Of a DNA stretch of 64,000 nucleotides, positions 1 to 7,968 are shown one piece after another. The first letter of the stretch is position 1. Every line of letters begins with the position of its first letter. A program made the translations under genes and the position numbers. The notes beneath the pieces were generated by a model. It searched no databases, had not been told where the DNA came from, and saw only the letters and a program-made list of their open reading frames with translations. This stretch comes from a virus, in IMG/VR virus record IMGVR_UViG_3300035181_000357, positions 62,001 to 126,000 of that record; one strand, given 5' to 3'.

Positions 1-342
1 CCACTGGCCGAATCCACCATTCTGAACCTGATAATGAAGCTTGGCGAGTGCAAACAACATCTTATGGGTATCGGAAGGAAGCTGCTTAAGCATCTCCTGC
101 ATACTTTTATCACCCATCTGTTGCCAGTTCTTGTGAATCTCGCTGAGGGCCTTCTGAAGATAATCTTCATAGAACCCTGCGAACTTCGCATGAGGATTTA
201 CAGCCTTAGACGATACAGGCTTCTCACGACCTTCTAGACCACGGTCTACAGAACCATCACTGGTTTCCTTTGCTTTCAGATGCTCGAAAGCTTCCGATGC
301 AACAACGGTCTTAAATATATCTGCGGATAGTTTGTGACGCAT
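1..342 (-). CDS. DUF4375/DMP19-like protein (C-terminus cut by window edge)
   Basis: The minus-strand frame opens with ATG at 342 (reads MRHKLSADIFKTVVASEAFE) and stays open to position 1, giving 114 residues of an incomplete protein. Near the cut end it contains HYQVQNGGFGQW. An 'NGGF-x-Q-aromatic' signature after a helical region is typical of the DUF4375 (DMP19) family, whose members have no settled biochemical role. The upstream AAGGA can serve as ribosome binding site. It is the last gene of the minus-strand run in this window. The family call rests on one motif. Confidence 0.55.
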   Translation of the reverse strand, partial: MRHKLSADIFKTVVASEAFEHLKAKETSDGSVDRGLEGREKPVSSKAVNPHAKFAGFYEDYLQKALSEIHKNWQQMGDKSMQEMLKQLPSDTHKMLFALAKLHYQVQNGGFGQW

Positions 343-370
343 ATTATCAGTCCTTGAAGAAGTAAGAGAT

Positions 371-568
371 TTAGTCTAGGATTAGATCGTTTGGATCCCA
401 AGACTGTTTGTCATCAGAAGATAACACTTCATCTAATACACCTAGAAACTCTTCGTGATCCTTGAAAGCAACATCACTGTGACCTTTGTCAGTAGCAGCA
501 GTCTTTCCCTGTGCACTAGCATAGAGTCTGTTTAGAATAGTTGCATCTGGTTCTTGAATTTTAGCCAT
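371..568 (-). CDS. small acidic protein, unknown function
   Basis: Encodes 65 residues, acidic toward the C-terminus, with no cysteine, signal peptide or membrane segment. A GGAG Shine-Dalgarno site sits a few bases before the ATG. It lies between the capsid-side genes and the DUF4375-like gene in the same orientation, so it is probably co-transcribed. I do not recognise a family. Confidence 0.6.
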   Translation of the reverse strand: MAKIQEPDATILNRLYASAQGKTAATDKGHSDVAFKDHEEFLGVLDEVLSSDDKQSWDPNDLILD

Positions 569-634
569 GGTTATTTCTCCGAATAGTTATACCATCAATT
601 AAAGTTCTGGAAGTCTAAATTGTATTTATTATGA

Positions 635-1414
635 CTAATGCGACTTCACAGGAGTTGTTCGTTCTACGACCTTTTCTTCTACCTCTACGGGTTTCTTTAC
701 TACCTTCTTTTTCTTCTCTGGAACAGGTTTTTCTTCTACAGGCTCTTCCACTTCTTCCACTACTGGTATCTCTTCGATAGGCTCTTCTACAGGAGGGGGT
801 TGTTCTACTAATTTCTCTTTTACGACAGGCTTGTTAATCTCAACAATTTCGTCGTCATCATCCTCAATAGGTTTGATAGTCGGAACCGTGTCATCATAAC
901 GCTCTAACGTCTTCTCCACATTCTTATCCTTGAATTTCTCTAACAGCCTCTTTAGAAATGGATTTACTCTATCACTAACGATTTTGAGGTGTTTACAGAT
1001 TACGAACTGGAATCGTCTTGGATCAGTTGGAGCCTGATACTTATCTCGGGGAGTTCCTTCTAATGAGTCTCCTTGACCTAAGTTCCATTGTGCTCCCCAA
1101 TATAAGAAAGCTGGACAGCTACAACTGACTTTAACATCTAGATCTTTGATTGTAGATTTGTCAACAACCTGAGCCGTATCAAATCTGATTAATACAGTGT
1201 GGCCTCTGGGGTCAGAATCTTTCTCTTTGCATTTTACTTTGTATGTTAGTAGCATCTCATCAAGATCTACATTCTTAACAGACATATTACAGTTCTTAGC
1301 CTTAGCTACTGAGAAATCAGAAGTTAGTTGAACCAGATCTTTGATACTAAAAGCCACTTTATACCGGGATTGAGCTACCCAGTCACCGACTTTTGTTGTA
1401 ATCCAGACACTCAT
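635..1414 (-). CDS. SWIM-type zinc-finger-like protein with acidic Pro/Glu/Lys tail
   Basis: 259 residues in two parts. The first ~165 residues form a compact domain with the pattern C-x-C (VSCSCPAFLYWG, about 100-110) followed by C-x-H (VICKHLK, about 138-145). This CxC...CxH arrangement is that of SWIM zinc fingers, which bind DNA or protein. The last ~80 residues are low-complexity, with VEEP/IEEI-like runs ending in basic KKKK stretches, probably disordered. It sits downstream of the major capsid gene, so a head-associated role is possible. The function itself is unknown. Confidence 0.5.
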   Translation of the reverse strand: MSVWITTKVGDWVAQSRYKVAFSIKDLVQLTSDFSVAKAKNCNMSVKNVDLDEMLLTYKVKCKEKDSDPRGHTVLIRFDTAQVVDKSTIKDLDVKVSCSCPAFLYWGAQWNLGQGDSLEGTPRDKYQAPTDPRRFQFVICKHLKIVSDRVNPFLKRLLEKFKDKNVEKTLERYDDTVPTIKPIEDDDDEIVEINKPVVKEKLVEQPPPVEEPIEEIPVVEEVEEPVEEKPVPEKKKKVVKKPVEVEEKVVERTTPVKSH

Positions 1415-1473
1415 CTAACCCACCTATTAAATCGGCCTTCATATAGAAGGCCGAAATCCCAAAGCTATCTGAA

Positions 1474-1884
1474 TTACTTCTTCTTTGGGCGACCACCACG
1501 TTTTACGACGGCTTCAGTCTTAGCTTCTTCAGTGGTTTCTGTTTCAACTTCTTCAGTATTTTCGCCAACTTCTTCAACTTCTTCAGTGGTTTCATCTTCA
1601 ACCTCAACGACAGGAACGACGGAATCCACAGCAGGAACGACGACGGTCTCTACAACAACCTCAGGAGTCTTTACAGGCTCTTTAGATGCGGTCTTTAACC
1701 AGCCCTTCTCTTCCATTGAATCAACTGCGACATTTCTAATTTGGAATTGGGTTAGAAGATTATCTTCTCTATATACCACTAGGCTTTCTGTATCGGCATT
1801 GTAGACACAAGTATCTCCAACCTTTGACTGATAGCTGTGGTCCGTGAATGCTACAGAATATGCGAACGTATAAGATTTCATCAT
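1474..1884 (-). CDS. unknown protein with acidic tail ending in a GRP basic patch
   Basis: 136 residues. The first ~70 form a small beta-rich domain. Residues ~75-125 are an acidic Val/Glu/Thr run, and the end is RGGRPKKK, which resembles an AT-hook core (GRP flanked by Lys/Arg). The acidic tail resembles that of the next gene at 635-1414. GGAG precedes the start, and the first of two adjacent ATGs fits the spacing. It is the first gene after the capsid terminator. DNA binding through the tail is only a suggestion. Confidence 0.5.
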   Translation of the reverse strand: MMKSYTFAYSVAFTDHSYQSKVGDTCVYNADTESLVVYREDNLLTQFQIRNVAVDSMEEKGWLKTASKEPVKTPEVVVETVVVPAVDSVVPVVEVEDETTEEVEEVGENTEEVETETTEEAKTEAVVKRGGRPKKK

Positions 1885-1944
1885 GGTTACTCCATTTATA
1901 TAATATAATACTCTACACTTATATGTACGTAAGTCATTTAATAT

Positions 1945-1970
1945 AAAAGGCTCTCCGAAGAGAGCCTTTT
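1945..1970 (-). terminator. Intrinsic terminator after the major capsid gene
   Basis: A perfect 11-bp inverted repeat (AAAAGGCTCTC / GAGAGCCTTTT) has the loop TTCG when read on the minus strand, followed by a T-rich stretch. UUCG is the stable tetraloop orientation for minus-strand transcripts. It lies about 20 bp past the capsid stop codon. Confidence 0.85.
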
Positions 1971-1989
1971 AAGTTTGCTTAATCAGGGA

Positions 1990-2901
1990 TTAAGGACGAG
2001 TGATGACGCAACGGCTGACAGCTGAAGGGTTGAATACGAGGAATCCAAGGTTCTCGAATACAGCGAATCCAATCTGACGGAGGTCAGGACGATCAGCAGA
2101 CATAACGGTTAGAGGAATACGCTCAGGAATTACGCCGAGGAATTCTGCATCACCTAGGATGTATACTGTGCTTGCTGGTACTTTTCTGCTCTGTAGGATA
2201 GTGGCACCCCATACATAGCCCATAACACCAGTCTTTAGTAACTTACGCTCAGTCTCACGATCGACGGTTGCATCGGTCCACTTACGTAGATCGGTGTAAT
2301 CACGAGGATTCATGAATACGAAGGCGACACTAATGTCGTGGCGTTCTACAAGTCCATAAGCATCAGCTAACTTAGCTGGAGTAACGGCACCAGAGATGGC
2401 GACGTCAGGGTTGTAGATAGGATCAGTTTCCGTAGCACCTGCAGCAAGGGCAGCGGCAGCGATGGCATTGAAGAGACCGAAGACATAGTTATCTTCCTCG
2501 GCACCAACCTCAGCCTTAGCTAAGTTTAGTGAACGCTCTACGATGTCAAATCTACGCTCCTTGATCTGCGTGATAGGAATCATTGGGTTGCTGGTGATAT
2601 CGAAAGTAGGAACTGTTACTCTCTTAGGCTTGGTGACATTCATGATGTCTCCGCCTTCTTCACCGACTACGAAGGCCTGCACGAAGGAGCGACCAGTTTC
2701 GTCGAATTCCTTGTCGTAGATTGGTAGAGCACCTTCAGGAAGGGTCTCGACCATTAGAGCCTTACGAGCGATGCTCATGTAGTCTCTACGTCTACGGAGT
2801 GAAGGTCCTAGGGCTGCTGCTAGCTTCTGACGTCCACCAGGGGACTTAAGAAGAAGACCTAGCTGAGCCATCTGCTGTTGAGTGCGTGATAGTGTTCTCA
2901 T
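1990..2901 (-). CDS. Major capsid protein (HK97-fold type)
   Basis: 303 residues. The evidence is the overall pattern of HK97-fold phage capsids: a helical N-terminal segment, a long central region with an Ala-rich helix (about 150-160), and a beta-rich C-terminus whose AVFENLGFLVFNPSAV pattern before a final Ile/Thr strand is typical of major head proteins. Context supports this: it follows prohead protease, scaffold-like and decoration-like genes in transcription order, has GAGAGG before its ATG, and is closed by its own strong terminator. Preferred-codon use is visible compared with the small genes nearby, as expected of a very abundant protein. Confidence 0.75.
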   Translation of the reverse strand: MRTLSRTQQQMAQLGLLLKSPGGRQKLAAALGPSLRRRRDYMSIARKALMVETLPEGALPIYDKEFDETGRSFVQAFVVGEEGGDIMNVTKPKRVTVPTFDITSNPMIPITQIKERRFDIVERSLNLAKAEVGAEEDNYVFGLFNAIAAAALAAGATETDPIYNPDVAISGAVTPAKLADAYGLVERHDISVAFVFMNPRDYTDLRKWTDATVDRETERKLLKTGVMGYVWGATILQSRKVPASTVYILGDAEFLGVIPERIPLTVMSADRPDLRQIGFAVFENLGFLVFNPSAVSRCVITRP

Positions 2902-2913
2902 CTTGACCTCTCC

Positions 2914-3423
2914 TTAGAATAGCATAGCGACACCAAGCCAAGGCTCAGTACCGGTAGGAATGTGAGTGCAGATACCTGCGTTAAGAGCACCTACAGCCTT
3001 GTCGGTGGTCCAAGTGCCAGGAGCAGCAGTTGTTCCATCGCCAGCGTAAAGTAGAGCACCTACGGTATAAGCAACGGTTGGGGTAGTTTCATAAACGAGG
3101 TTGTTGGTACCCTCATTAGAAACCTTTATTTTAGCAAAAGCACGTACGACTGGGGTCTTCTTGGATCCAGAGGGTCCGATTGACTCAGCATAGTTACCAG
3201 CACCATTGATCAGAACACCGTAAGGGGTCTGGTTGGCACCGTTGCATGGTACTACTACAACACCACGACCAGCGGTCATTGAGGTGTAGAGAGCCATGAT
3301 CTTACCACCGTAGTAGCCAGCGGCCTTGAGGACGCCTTGATCTACAGCAGGATCACCAGTTAAGAGGACGTCTGGGGAGACAGTACCATCATTCTGGCCA
3401 TAGTATTCGAATTCCATTGACAT
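2914..3423 (-). CDS. Capsid decoration/head structural protein (probable)
   Basis: 169 residues, Gly/Thr/Ala-rich and predicted all-beta, with no cysteine pairs or signal. Small beta proteins rich in glycine and encoded immediately before the major capsid gene are commonly decoration or capsid-stabilising proteins. An AAAGGAG site precedes the first ATG at suitable spacing; a second ATG two codons later fits less well. It ends 12 bp before the capsid gene, so the two are co-transcribed. The assignment comes mainly from context. Confidence 0.55.
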   Translation of the reverse strand: MSMEFEYYGQNDGTVSPDVLLTGDPAVDQGVLKAAGYYGGKIMALYTSMTAGRGVVVVPCNGANQTPYGVLINGAGNYAESIGPSGSKKTPVVRAFAKIKVSNEGTNNLVYETTPTVAYTVGALLYAGDGTTAAPGTWTTDKAVGALNAGICTHIPTGTEPWLGVAMLF

Positions 3424-3581
3424 GGAAAACTCCTTTTATATTTTGATGGGTCCGAACAGCCGAGATGGCGAGTTCTACATAGACTCATCGATTCATAATT
3501 AGAACATGAAGTAATTTTTATATTATTTTTACGTAAACGCATTGTTACTAGTTCTACGAAAATGATAAAGCCTGTATAGTA

Positions 3582-3605
3582 AAAAGGGGACCGAAGTCCC
3601 CTTTT
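3582..3605 (-). terminator. Intrinsic terminator after the scaffold-like gene
   Basis: Perfect 10-bp inverted repeat (AAAAGGGGAC / GTCCCCTTTT) with a TTCG loop on the minus strand and a T tract in the stem base. It separates the scaffold-like gene from the decoration/capsid pair, which therefore probably has its own promoter in the 158 bp between 3424 and 3581. Confidence 0.85.
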
Positions 3606-3625
3606 CATGGTAAAAACATTATCGA

Positions 3626-4876
3626 TTATTCATCACCAAACAGTGCTTTAGCGATCGATTCAGCTTCAGAAGCGATCTTAGCCTTAGGAGCTACATCGCC
3701 TAGCGACTTAACAGGCTTTCCGCCCTTAGCACGTACTACAGTCTTAGGCTGAAGGCTAGCGGCCTTGGCAGTCTTAGGTGCCTCGAACTCAGGCTGTGTG
3801 TCGCGTTCCTGAACCATTACCTTCTCATCAAGGCCATTCAATAACTCGTGTAGGATACTGTCCTCGTGGTCGGTATCGAAATCACGATCTTCAGCAAAGT
3901 CAGCTTCAAATTCTTTAGCAGCCTCGCCTGGTTTGATGACATCAGATGCGCGACGCATTAGGCCACCGATTTGGTCTTCCTCGTTATCTTCAGCACTGGC
4001 AAAGAAAGTGGCAGCATCAGAAACAGAAGCTATTTCAGCATCAGCATCGGTATCAAGAGAAGCTTCCATGGTTTCTACAGAAGATGGACCAAAGAATCCA
4101 TGCTCATCCTGCTCAGCTTCGTCGGCTTCTAGGTTGGGGATTAATTCAGAATCGTCGTCCCAATCCACATCGATATTGAACTGCTCGTCGTGAACATCTT
4201 CCTCATGAGCGAGATTCATTCTCTTCTCACCAGCGACTTCATCATTAAAGGCAGCATTGATGTTTAGTTCAGCTTCCTGAGTATTCATGATTTCTCTTTC
4301 GAGCTCAGAAATAGCAGTTTCGGCCTGGTCAATCTTGTTGTGGAGTTCAACCTTGCTCTCAGCAGGAATTACAGGCTCAGAGGAGGGCATATCAGCTGGT
4401 GCAGGGGGTAGATCAGATCCACCGTCCATATCTTTTACTGGAACTTCGTCAACTGGAGCATCCTCAGCAGGAGCATCTTCGGCTGGAACGTCGTCAGCCT
4501 TCTTCTTCTTTGCCTTGGCGACCTTGGATGGATCCTCAGTCTTTAGCTCTTTAGCCACCTCTTTGTCTAACTTGGAGAGTAAAGACTCATCTTCCATTAG
4601 ATCGTTTAGAGAAATCTTATGGACATCCTCTAACTTCTCAGCCAACTTAGTATAGTTAGCGCTGATAGCCGTTTGTTTGAGGGCAGCGGTCAAGATCCTA
4701 GTCCCGGCTGTCATCAATGAGCTAGCCAACTTCTCCTGAGCTTCAGCTGGAGCACCAGGTAGCATAGTCTTGGCGATGGTCCAGGCTGCAGCTACCTTCT
4801 GTTGGGCAGATTTTCTGGCTTTTCCAGACTTCTTTTCCTGCAAACGGGCTGCAATTCTATTTCTTAGGTTTGACAT
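3626..4876 (-). CDS. Scaffold/prohead-core-like acidic protein
   Basis: 416 residues. The N-terminal ~120 are basic and helical; the middle (about 120-190) is Ala/Pro/Asp/Lys low complexity with repeated PAEDAP units; the rest is strongly acidic and helical with likely coiled coil around 180-215; a basic patch lies near 365-405. Position between the prohead protease and the capsid gene, charge and expected disorder fit a head scaffold or prohead core protein that is cleaved during maturation. No sequence signature proves this. Confidence 0.5.
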   Translation of the reverse strand: MSNLRNRIAARLQEKKSGKARKSAQQKVAAAWTIAKTMLPGAPAEAQEKLASSLMTAGTRILTAALKQTAISANYTKLAEKLEDVHKISLNDLMEDESLLSKLDKEVAKELKTEDPSKVAKAKKKKADDVPAEDAPAEDAPVDEVPVKDMDGGSDLPPAPADMPSSEPVIPAESKVELHNKIDQAETAISELEREIMNTQEAELNINAAFNDEVAGEKRMNLAHEEDVHDEQFNIDVDWDDDSELIPNLEADEAEQDEHGFFGPSSVETMEASLDTDADAEIASVSDAATFFASAEDNEEDQIGGLMRRASDVIKPGEAAKEFEADFAEDRDFDTDHEDSILHELLNGLDEKVMVQERDTQPEFEAPKTAKAASLQPKTVVRAKGGKPVKSLGDVAPKAKIASEAESIAKALFGDE

Positions 4877-4949
4877 ATCTTTGTTCCTTTCAGAGTCCCT
4901 GTGGATTTTGAACCTTATTACTAATGAATGGTTAAGTCAGAATTTATAT

Positions 4950-5858
4950 TTATTTGAACATAGAGTTCAAAGCAGCGACATCTTTATTAGTCACCATATT
5001 ATCGTTAGAAAGTCTATTATTTATTTCTTTACCAGATGCAGCTTTAGCGATCTTATCGCTTAAGTCCTTAGCAGACTTAGGATTTACAGATGGACCGGAC
5101 CATTCATTTGCGATAATGCCTCTGTTAACAGCTCCAGGGAATGCTGGAGTTTCGACCCAGGAGGCTTCAATGAATGTTACACCACCATTTGGTAGTGATT
5201 TGTGTCCACATAGTTCAGCTACGCGTCTAGCGATACCATCGTCATCTGGTAGAAATTGACCCTTATGCCTAGATAGGTGATAACAATTTGTATCACCTTC
5301 TTTAACTTGATGTCCACAATATGAACAGATTACGACATCTGTAACACAACCCATAGACATGTATCTCACGTCACCAGTTCTGATCTCAGATACTAGGTCT
5401 TCATGCTCTAAAGCAGTAGCAACCAGCAGATCACAGAAATAAACCCAGGTTTCTGGACCAGCAATCTGAATCTTTCTCAGGATAGAATCAACAATAGTTC
5501 CTTTTGATTCTTTTGTATTCTGATAATGCTCTAAGAAATTAAATGAGCCTACGAACGATCTGTGACTTAATCTCAGTACTTCATTCTCCCAGGCATCATC
5601 ATTGTTATTTACAAGGTGAGATGTTTCAGGTTTGATGTACCAATCGTATGGGTCGGATTCTGTCATTACAGAAGCCATAATAGTGCAGTGTGATAAAAGA
5701 TACTTCTTCTCGTTAGGGAGACCAGCAGTCTTCATCATCGATGTTCTTATTCTATCACCATGTAGATTCTGCCAATCTCTCAGAGAGAAGATAGGATCAG
5801 CTACTTTTGCTGCAGATGACTTTTTAATTTTACCCTTGTATAGATCCATGATATCCAT
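4950..5858 (-). CDS. Prohead (head maturation) protease, putative
   Basis: 302 residues. Two blocks resemble the herpesvirus-assemblin-like prohead proteases of large phages: SFNFLEHYQ (candidate catalytic His111) and RYMSMGC (candidate Ser168), followed by a Cys/His cluster (C178-x2-C181, C192, H194), then a beta segment ending TFIEASWVETPAFPGA, matching the 'E-x-S-x-V-x-x-P-A' end of these proteases. The role would be cleavage of scaffold and capsid N-termini inside the prohead. Its position upstream of scaffold-like and capsid genes supports this. Its ATG overlaps the preceding gene's stop by one base. Confidence 0.65.
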   Translation of the reverse strand: MDIMDLYKGKIKKSSAAKVADPIFSLRDWQNLHGDRIRTSMMKTAGLPNEKKYLLSHCTIMASVMTESDPYDWYIKPETSHLVNNNDDAWENEVLRLSHRSFVGSFNFLEHYQNTKESKGTIVDSILRKIQIAGPETWVYFCDLLVATALEHEDLVSEIRTGDVRYMSMGCVTDVVICSYCGHQVKEGDTNCYHLSRHKGQFLPDDDGIARRVAELCGHKSLPNGGVTFIEASWVETPAFPGAVNRGIIANEWSGPSVNPKSAKDLSDKIAKAASGKEINNRLSNDNMVTNKDVAALNSMFK

Positions 5859-6718
5859 TATTTCCTTCCCATGAACATAGGTAATCTCTTAGAAGATTCC
5901 TTCTTAGTATCTGGGTCATATCTAATTTCATCTTTAATATCCTGATCCATATGGGTCTTCAGATCTTCCCTAGGAGGAAGTAGATCAGGACGTTTGTGTT
6001 GTTGAATCTCAGCAGATTTTAATTTTCTAGCGAAAGCATCAATGTCGGGAGCGTATTCATATTTAACACGAACTTCTCCACCAACCATCACCCAAAATGG
6101 GCCATCTTTCTTGTATTCGATGTCATAGTCATAATCACTGTCTTTAATTCTCTTTCTGAAATTAATTCTGGAACCCCCACCAATGGCTCGTGCATAACCA
6201 TTCTTTATGGCGACTGCACATAGCTCTTTTAGAGTGCCTTCAAACTTCTTAGGCATAGTAGCGAAAGCAGCTGTAGTAGGAGGATCTGGCATTACATGAT
6301 TCTCTTCTAATCCTCTTGAGAAGAATGGACTATCATTCCTATCGAAGTCCTTACGAGGTTCGTAAGTAGGTTTTCCGAGTTCTTCATTTACTGCATCGAG
6401 AGCTCTCTTCTGTTTAAGATGAGTGGCGAGGGCCATCTTGGCTCTCTTATTCTTCCAGAAACTGGAATAAGCACTTGTTTTAGGTTTAGATGCTTCTGCA
6501 TCTTTAACCCTCATCAGAGTTGCTTCATCATGTAGTTTCTTCATAATATTATAAATCTTATTCTCAAAGTCAACAAACATCTTTGTTAACTTGGGATCAT
6601 CAGCTGGAATCTCTGACATGACTTCTTTTCGGAGTCCCTCGATGAATGGCTGAAGGTGTTGTAGGGACAGGTCCCTAGCTTTATCCATGAAATTCTTCTT
6701 GGCTAGTTTGCTTCTCAT
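5858..6718 (-). CDS. unknown protein, head module
   Basis: 286 residues, highly charged. The first ~110 are helical; a central region near 165-205 has a Gly-rich turn (AIGGGSR) and strands; the tail is Pro/Lys/Asp-rich. No cysteines, signal or membrane segments. The stop overlaps the protease start by one base (TAATG), suggesting translational coupling. Position suggests a head or portal-associated protein. I do not recognise a family. Confidence 0.45.
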   Translation of the reverse strand: MRSKLAKKNFMDKARDLSLQHLQPFIEGLRKEVMSEIPADDPKLTKMFVDFENKIYNIMKKLHDEATLMRVKDAEASKPKTSAYSSFWKNKRAKMALATHLKQKRALDAVNEELGKPTYEPRKDFDRNDSPFFSRGLEENHVMPDPPTTAAFATMPKKFEGTLKELCAVAIKNGYARAIGGGSRINFRKRIKDSDYDYDIEYKKDGPFWVMVGGEVRVKYEYAPDIDAFARKLKSAEIQQHKRPDLLPPREDLKTHMDQDIKDEIRYDPDTKKESSKRLPMFMGRK

Positions 6719-6769
6719 AAATACCTATGTCATTACCTTAAGTGAATAGAAGTTAACACATGGATAGAA

Positions 6770-7156
6770 TTATACAGCGACATTCTTCTTTCTTCTAGAT
6801 TTAGCTCTAGCAGCAATCTTGGAGAAATCCTCAGGATGTGCTAGCGCATCCATTGCATCCATCTCAACAGTAGGATTATACATTGTATAACTACCACCAT
6901 GTCCAATAGCTAAATGGCACTCATTTTTACTCATATATAAAGTAATTAGATTTCTAACATCTAGCTCGAGTGCAGGAGCTATATTAAATGGAACCATATG
7001 ATGTACTTGCAGAAGAGTTGTAGATCCACAAACTGAACAACTAGAATGAGTCTTTAAGAATTTCTTTCTGACTCCATCCCATTTTGGTGATCTAGATATT
7101 TTCTTTATAGTTTCGCGAACTAGTGATTGTACTACGTTTAAGATGTGGGTTATCAT
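6770..7156 (-). CDS. HNH endonuclease, free-standing
   Basis: 128 residues with the full pattern: C40-x2-C43 zinc pair, HH at 52-53 (VHHMVPF), then NECH (C80, H81) and IGHGG (H86). This is the HNH beta-beta-alpha metal fold of homing or free-standing phage endonucleases that nick or cut DNA. It stands alone between the tail-tube terminator and the head genes, consistent with a mobile gene that has landed in the structural cluster. All expected ligands are present, so it may be active. Confidence 0.85.
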   Translation of the reverse strand: MITHILNVVQSLVRETIKKISRSPKWDGVRKKFLKTHSSCSVCGSTTLLQVHHMVPFNIAPALELDVRNLITLYMSKNECHLAIGHGGSYTMYNPTVEMDAMDALAHPEDFSKIAARAKSRRKKNVAV

Positions 7157-7196
7157 TTGGTTATTCTATCCTCATTATATGTTTAAAAGTAATAAA

Positions 7197-7216
7197 ATAG
7201 CCTCCGAAGAGGCTAT
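7197..7216 (-). terminator. Intrinsic terminator after the tail tube gene
   Basis: 8-bp perfect stem (ATAGCCTC / GAGGCTAT) with a TTCG loop on the minus strand, followed by TTTTATT. It lies about 20 bp downstream of the tube-like gene and ahead of the HNH gene. Confidence 0.85.
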
Positions 7217-7235
7217 CTTTGAGGAGCTTGATTTA

Positions 7236-7910
7236 TTATACTTCGTTTGAGTATCTAATTGAACGACCAGTGACATCACTCTTGTTCAATCCAGAATCGA
7301 TGAATTCACCATAGACTGAACCAGCGATGTCGAATACATCAGATACGATAATTGTGCAATTCTCAGTTACTGCAGCCTGTTCGACCTGATACCCAGTAGA
7401 ATAATCGGTCATCCAGCAACCTTCATAAACAGTTACGATAGCATACAATCCAGGATTTCCTAGGTTGTTTAATCCACCCTCATTGTTAGTGACAATGGCA
7501 GGAGTTGCCTGATCTCTGTTGGTTGATTCAGATGCTAATTCAGAGAATACGATCTCAGTCTTGATATCAAATGGCCACTTGTGGTGCTTCAGAGAACGGA
7601 CGAGCCCACTAACACCAGCTTTGTAACCAAACTGCTGCATCAAGTTCTGAAGATACAGAGCAGTTCTATCAACAGTTAATGACATTGGATTCGTGACACC
7701 TGGAACTAGTTCAGCAACCTGATCACCGAAGCCTAGACCTCTAATGGTCTCAACGTTCCTGGATTCAGAAAGCTGGAAGCTACTGGTTACACCAATACGA
7801 GAGAATTTACCAACCCCAGCAGCATGACTGTACATTTTAAATCTTGTACTGACTACAGTCCTTGTCTGGGCACTGGCTCCTTGTCTATATAGATAGTTAT
7901 TTCCGGACAT
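7236..7910 (-). CDS. Tail tube protein (probable)
   Basis: 224 residues, predicted beta-rich. The segment from about 45 to 95 (SRNVETIRGLGFGDQ, then a strand and a helix with LYLQNLMQQFGY) has the layout of myovirus tube proteins, where a beta sandwich is followed by a helix. Context is strong: it follows the sheath in the same orientation with two genes between, and has its own terminator, as abundant tube genes often do. A GAGGAG site precedes the ATG. Confidence 0.6.
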   Translation of the reverse strand: MSGNNYLYRQGASAQTRTVVSTRFKMYSHAAGVGKFSRIGVTSSFQLSESRNVETIRGLGFGDQVAELVPGVTNPMSLTVDRTALYLQNLMQQFGYKAGVSGLVRSLKHHKWPFDIKTEIVFSELASESTNRDQATPAIVTNNEGGLNNLGNPGLYAIVTVYEGCWMTDYSTGYQVEQAAVTENCTIIVSDVFDIAGSVYGEFIDSGLNKSDVTGRSIRYSNEV

Positions 7911-7968
7911 ATTTGTTACTCCTCACTAATAGCATTTACAAAATCATTGTTATAAAATGGATAGTTCA

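Noticed and set aside
1328-1804. Plus-strand open frame of 158 residues rich in Ser/Thr/Val
   Set aside because: It is antisense to the acidic tails of two minus-strand genes; repeated GAA/GAG codons there produce long Ser/Phe frames on the other strand. No ribosome site.
3933-4655. Several plus-strand open frames inside the scaffold-like gene
   Set aside because: Low-complexity coding sequence on the minus strand explains them; they have no start signals and no context.
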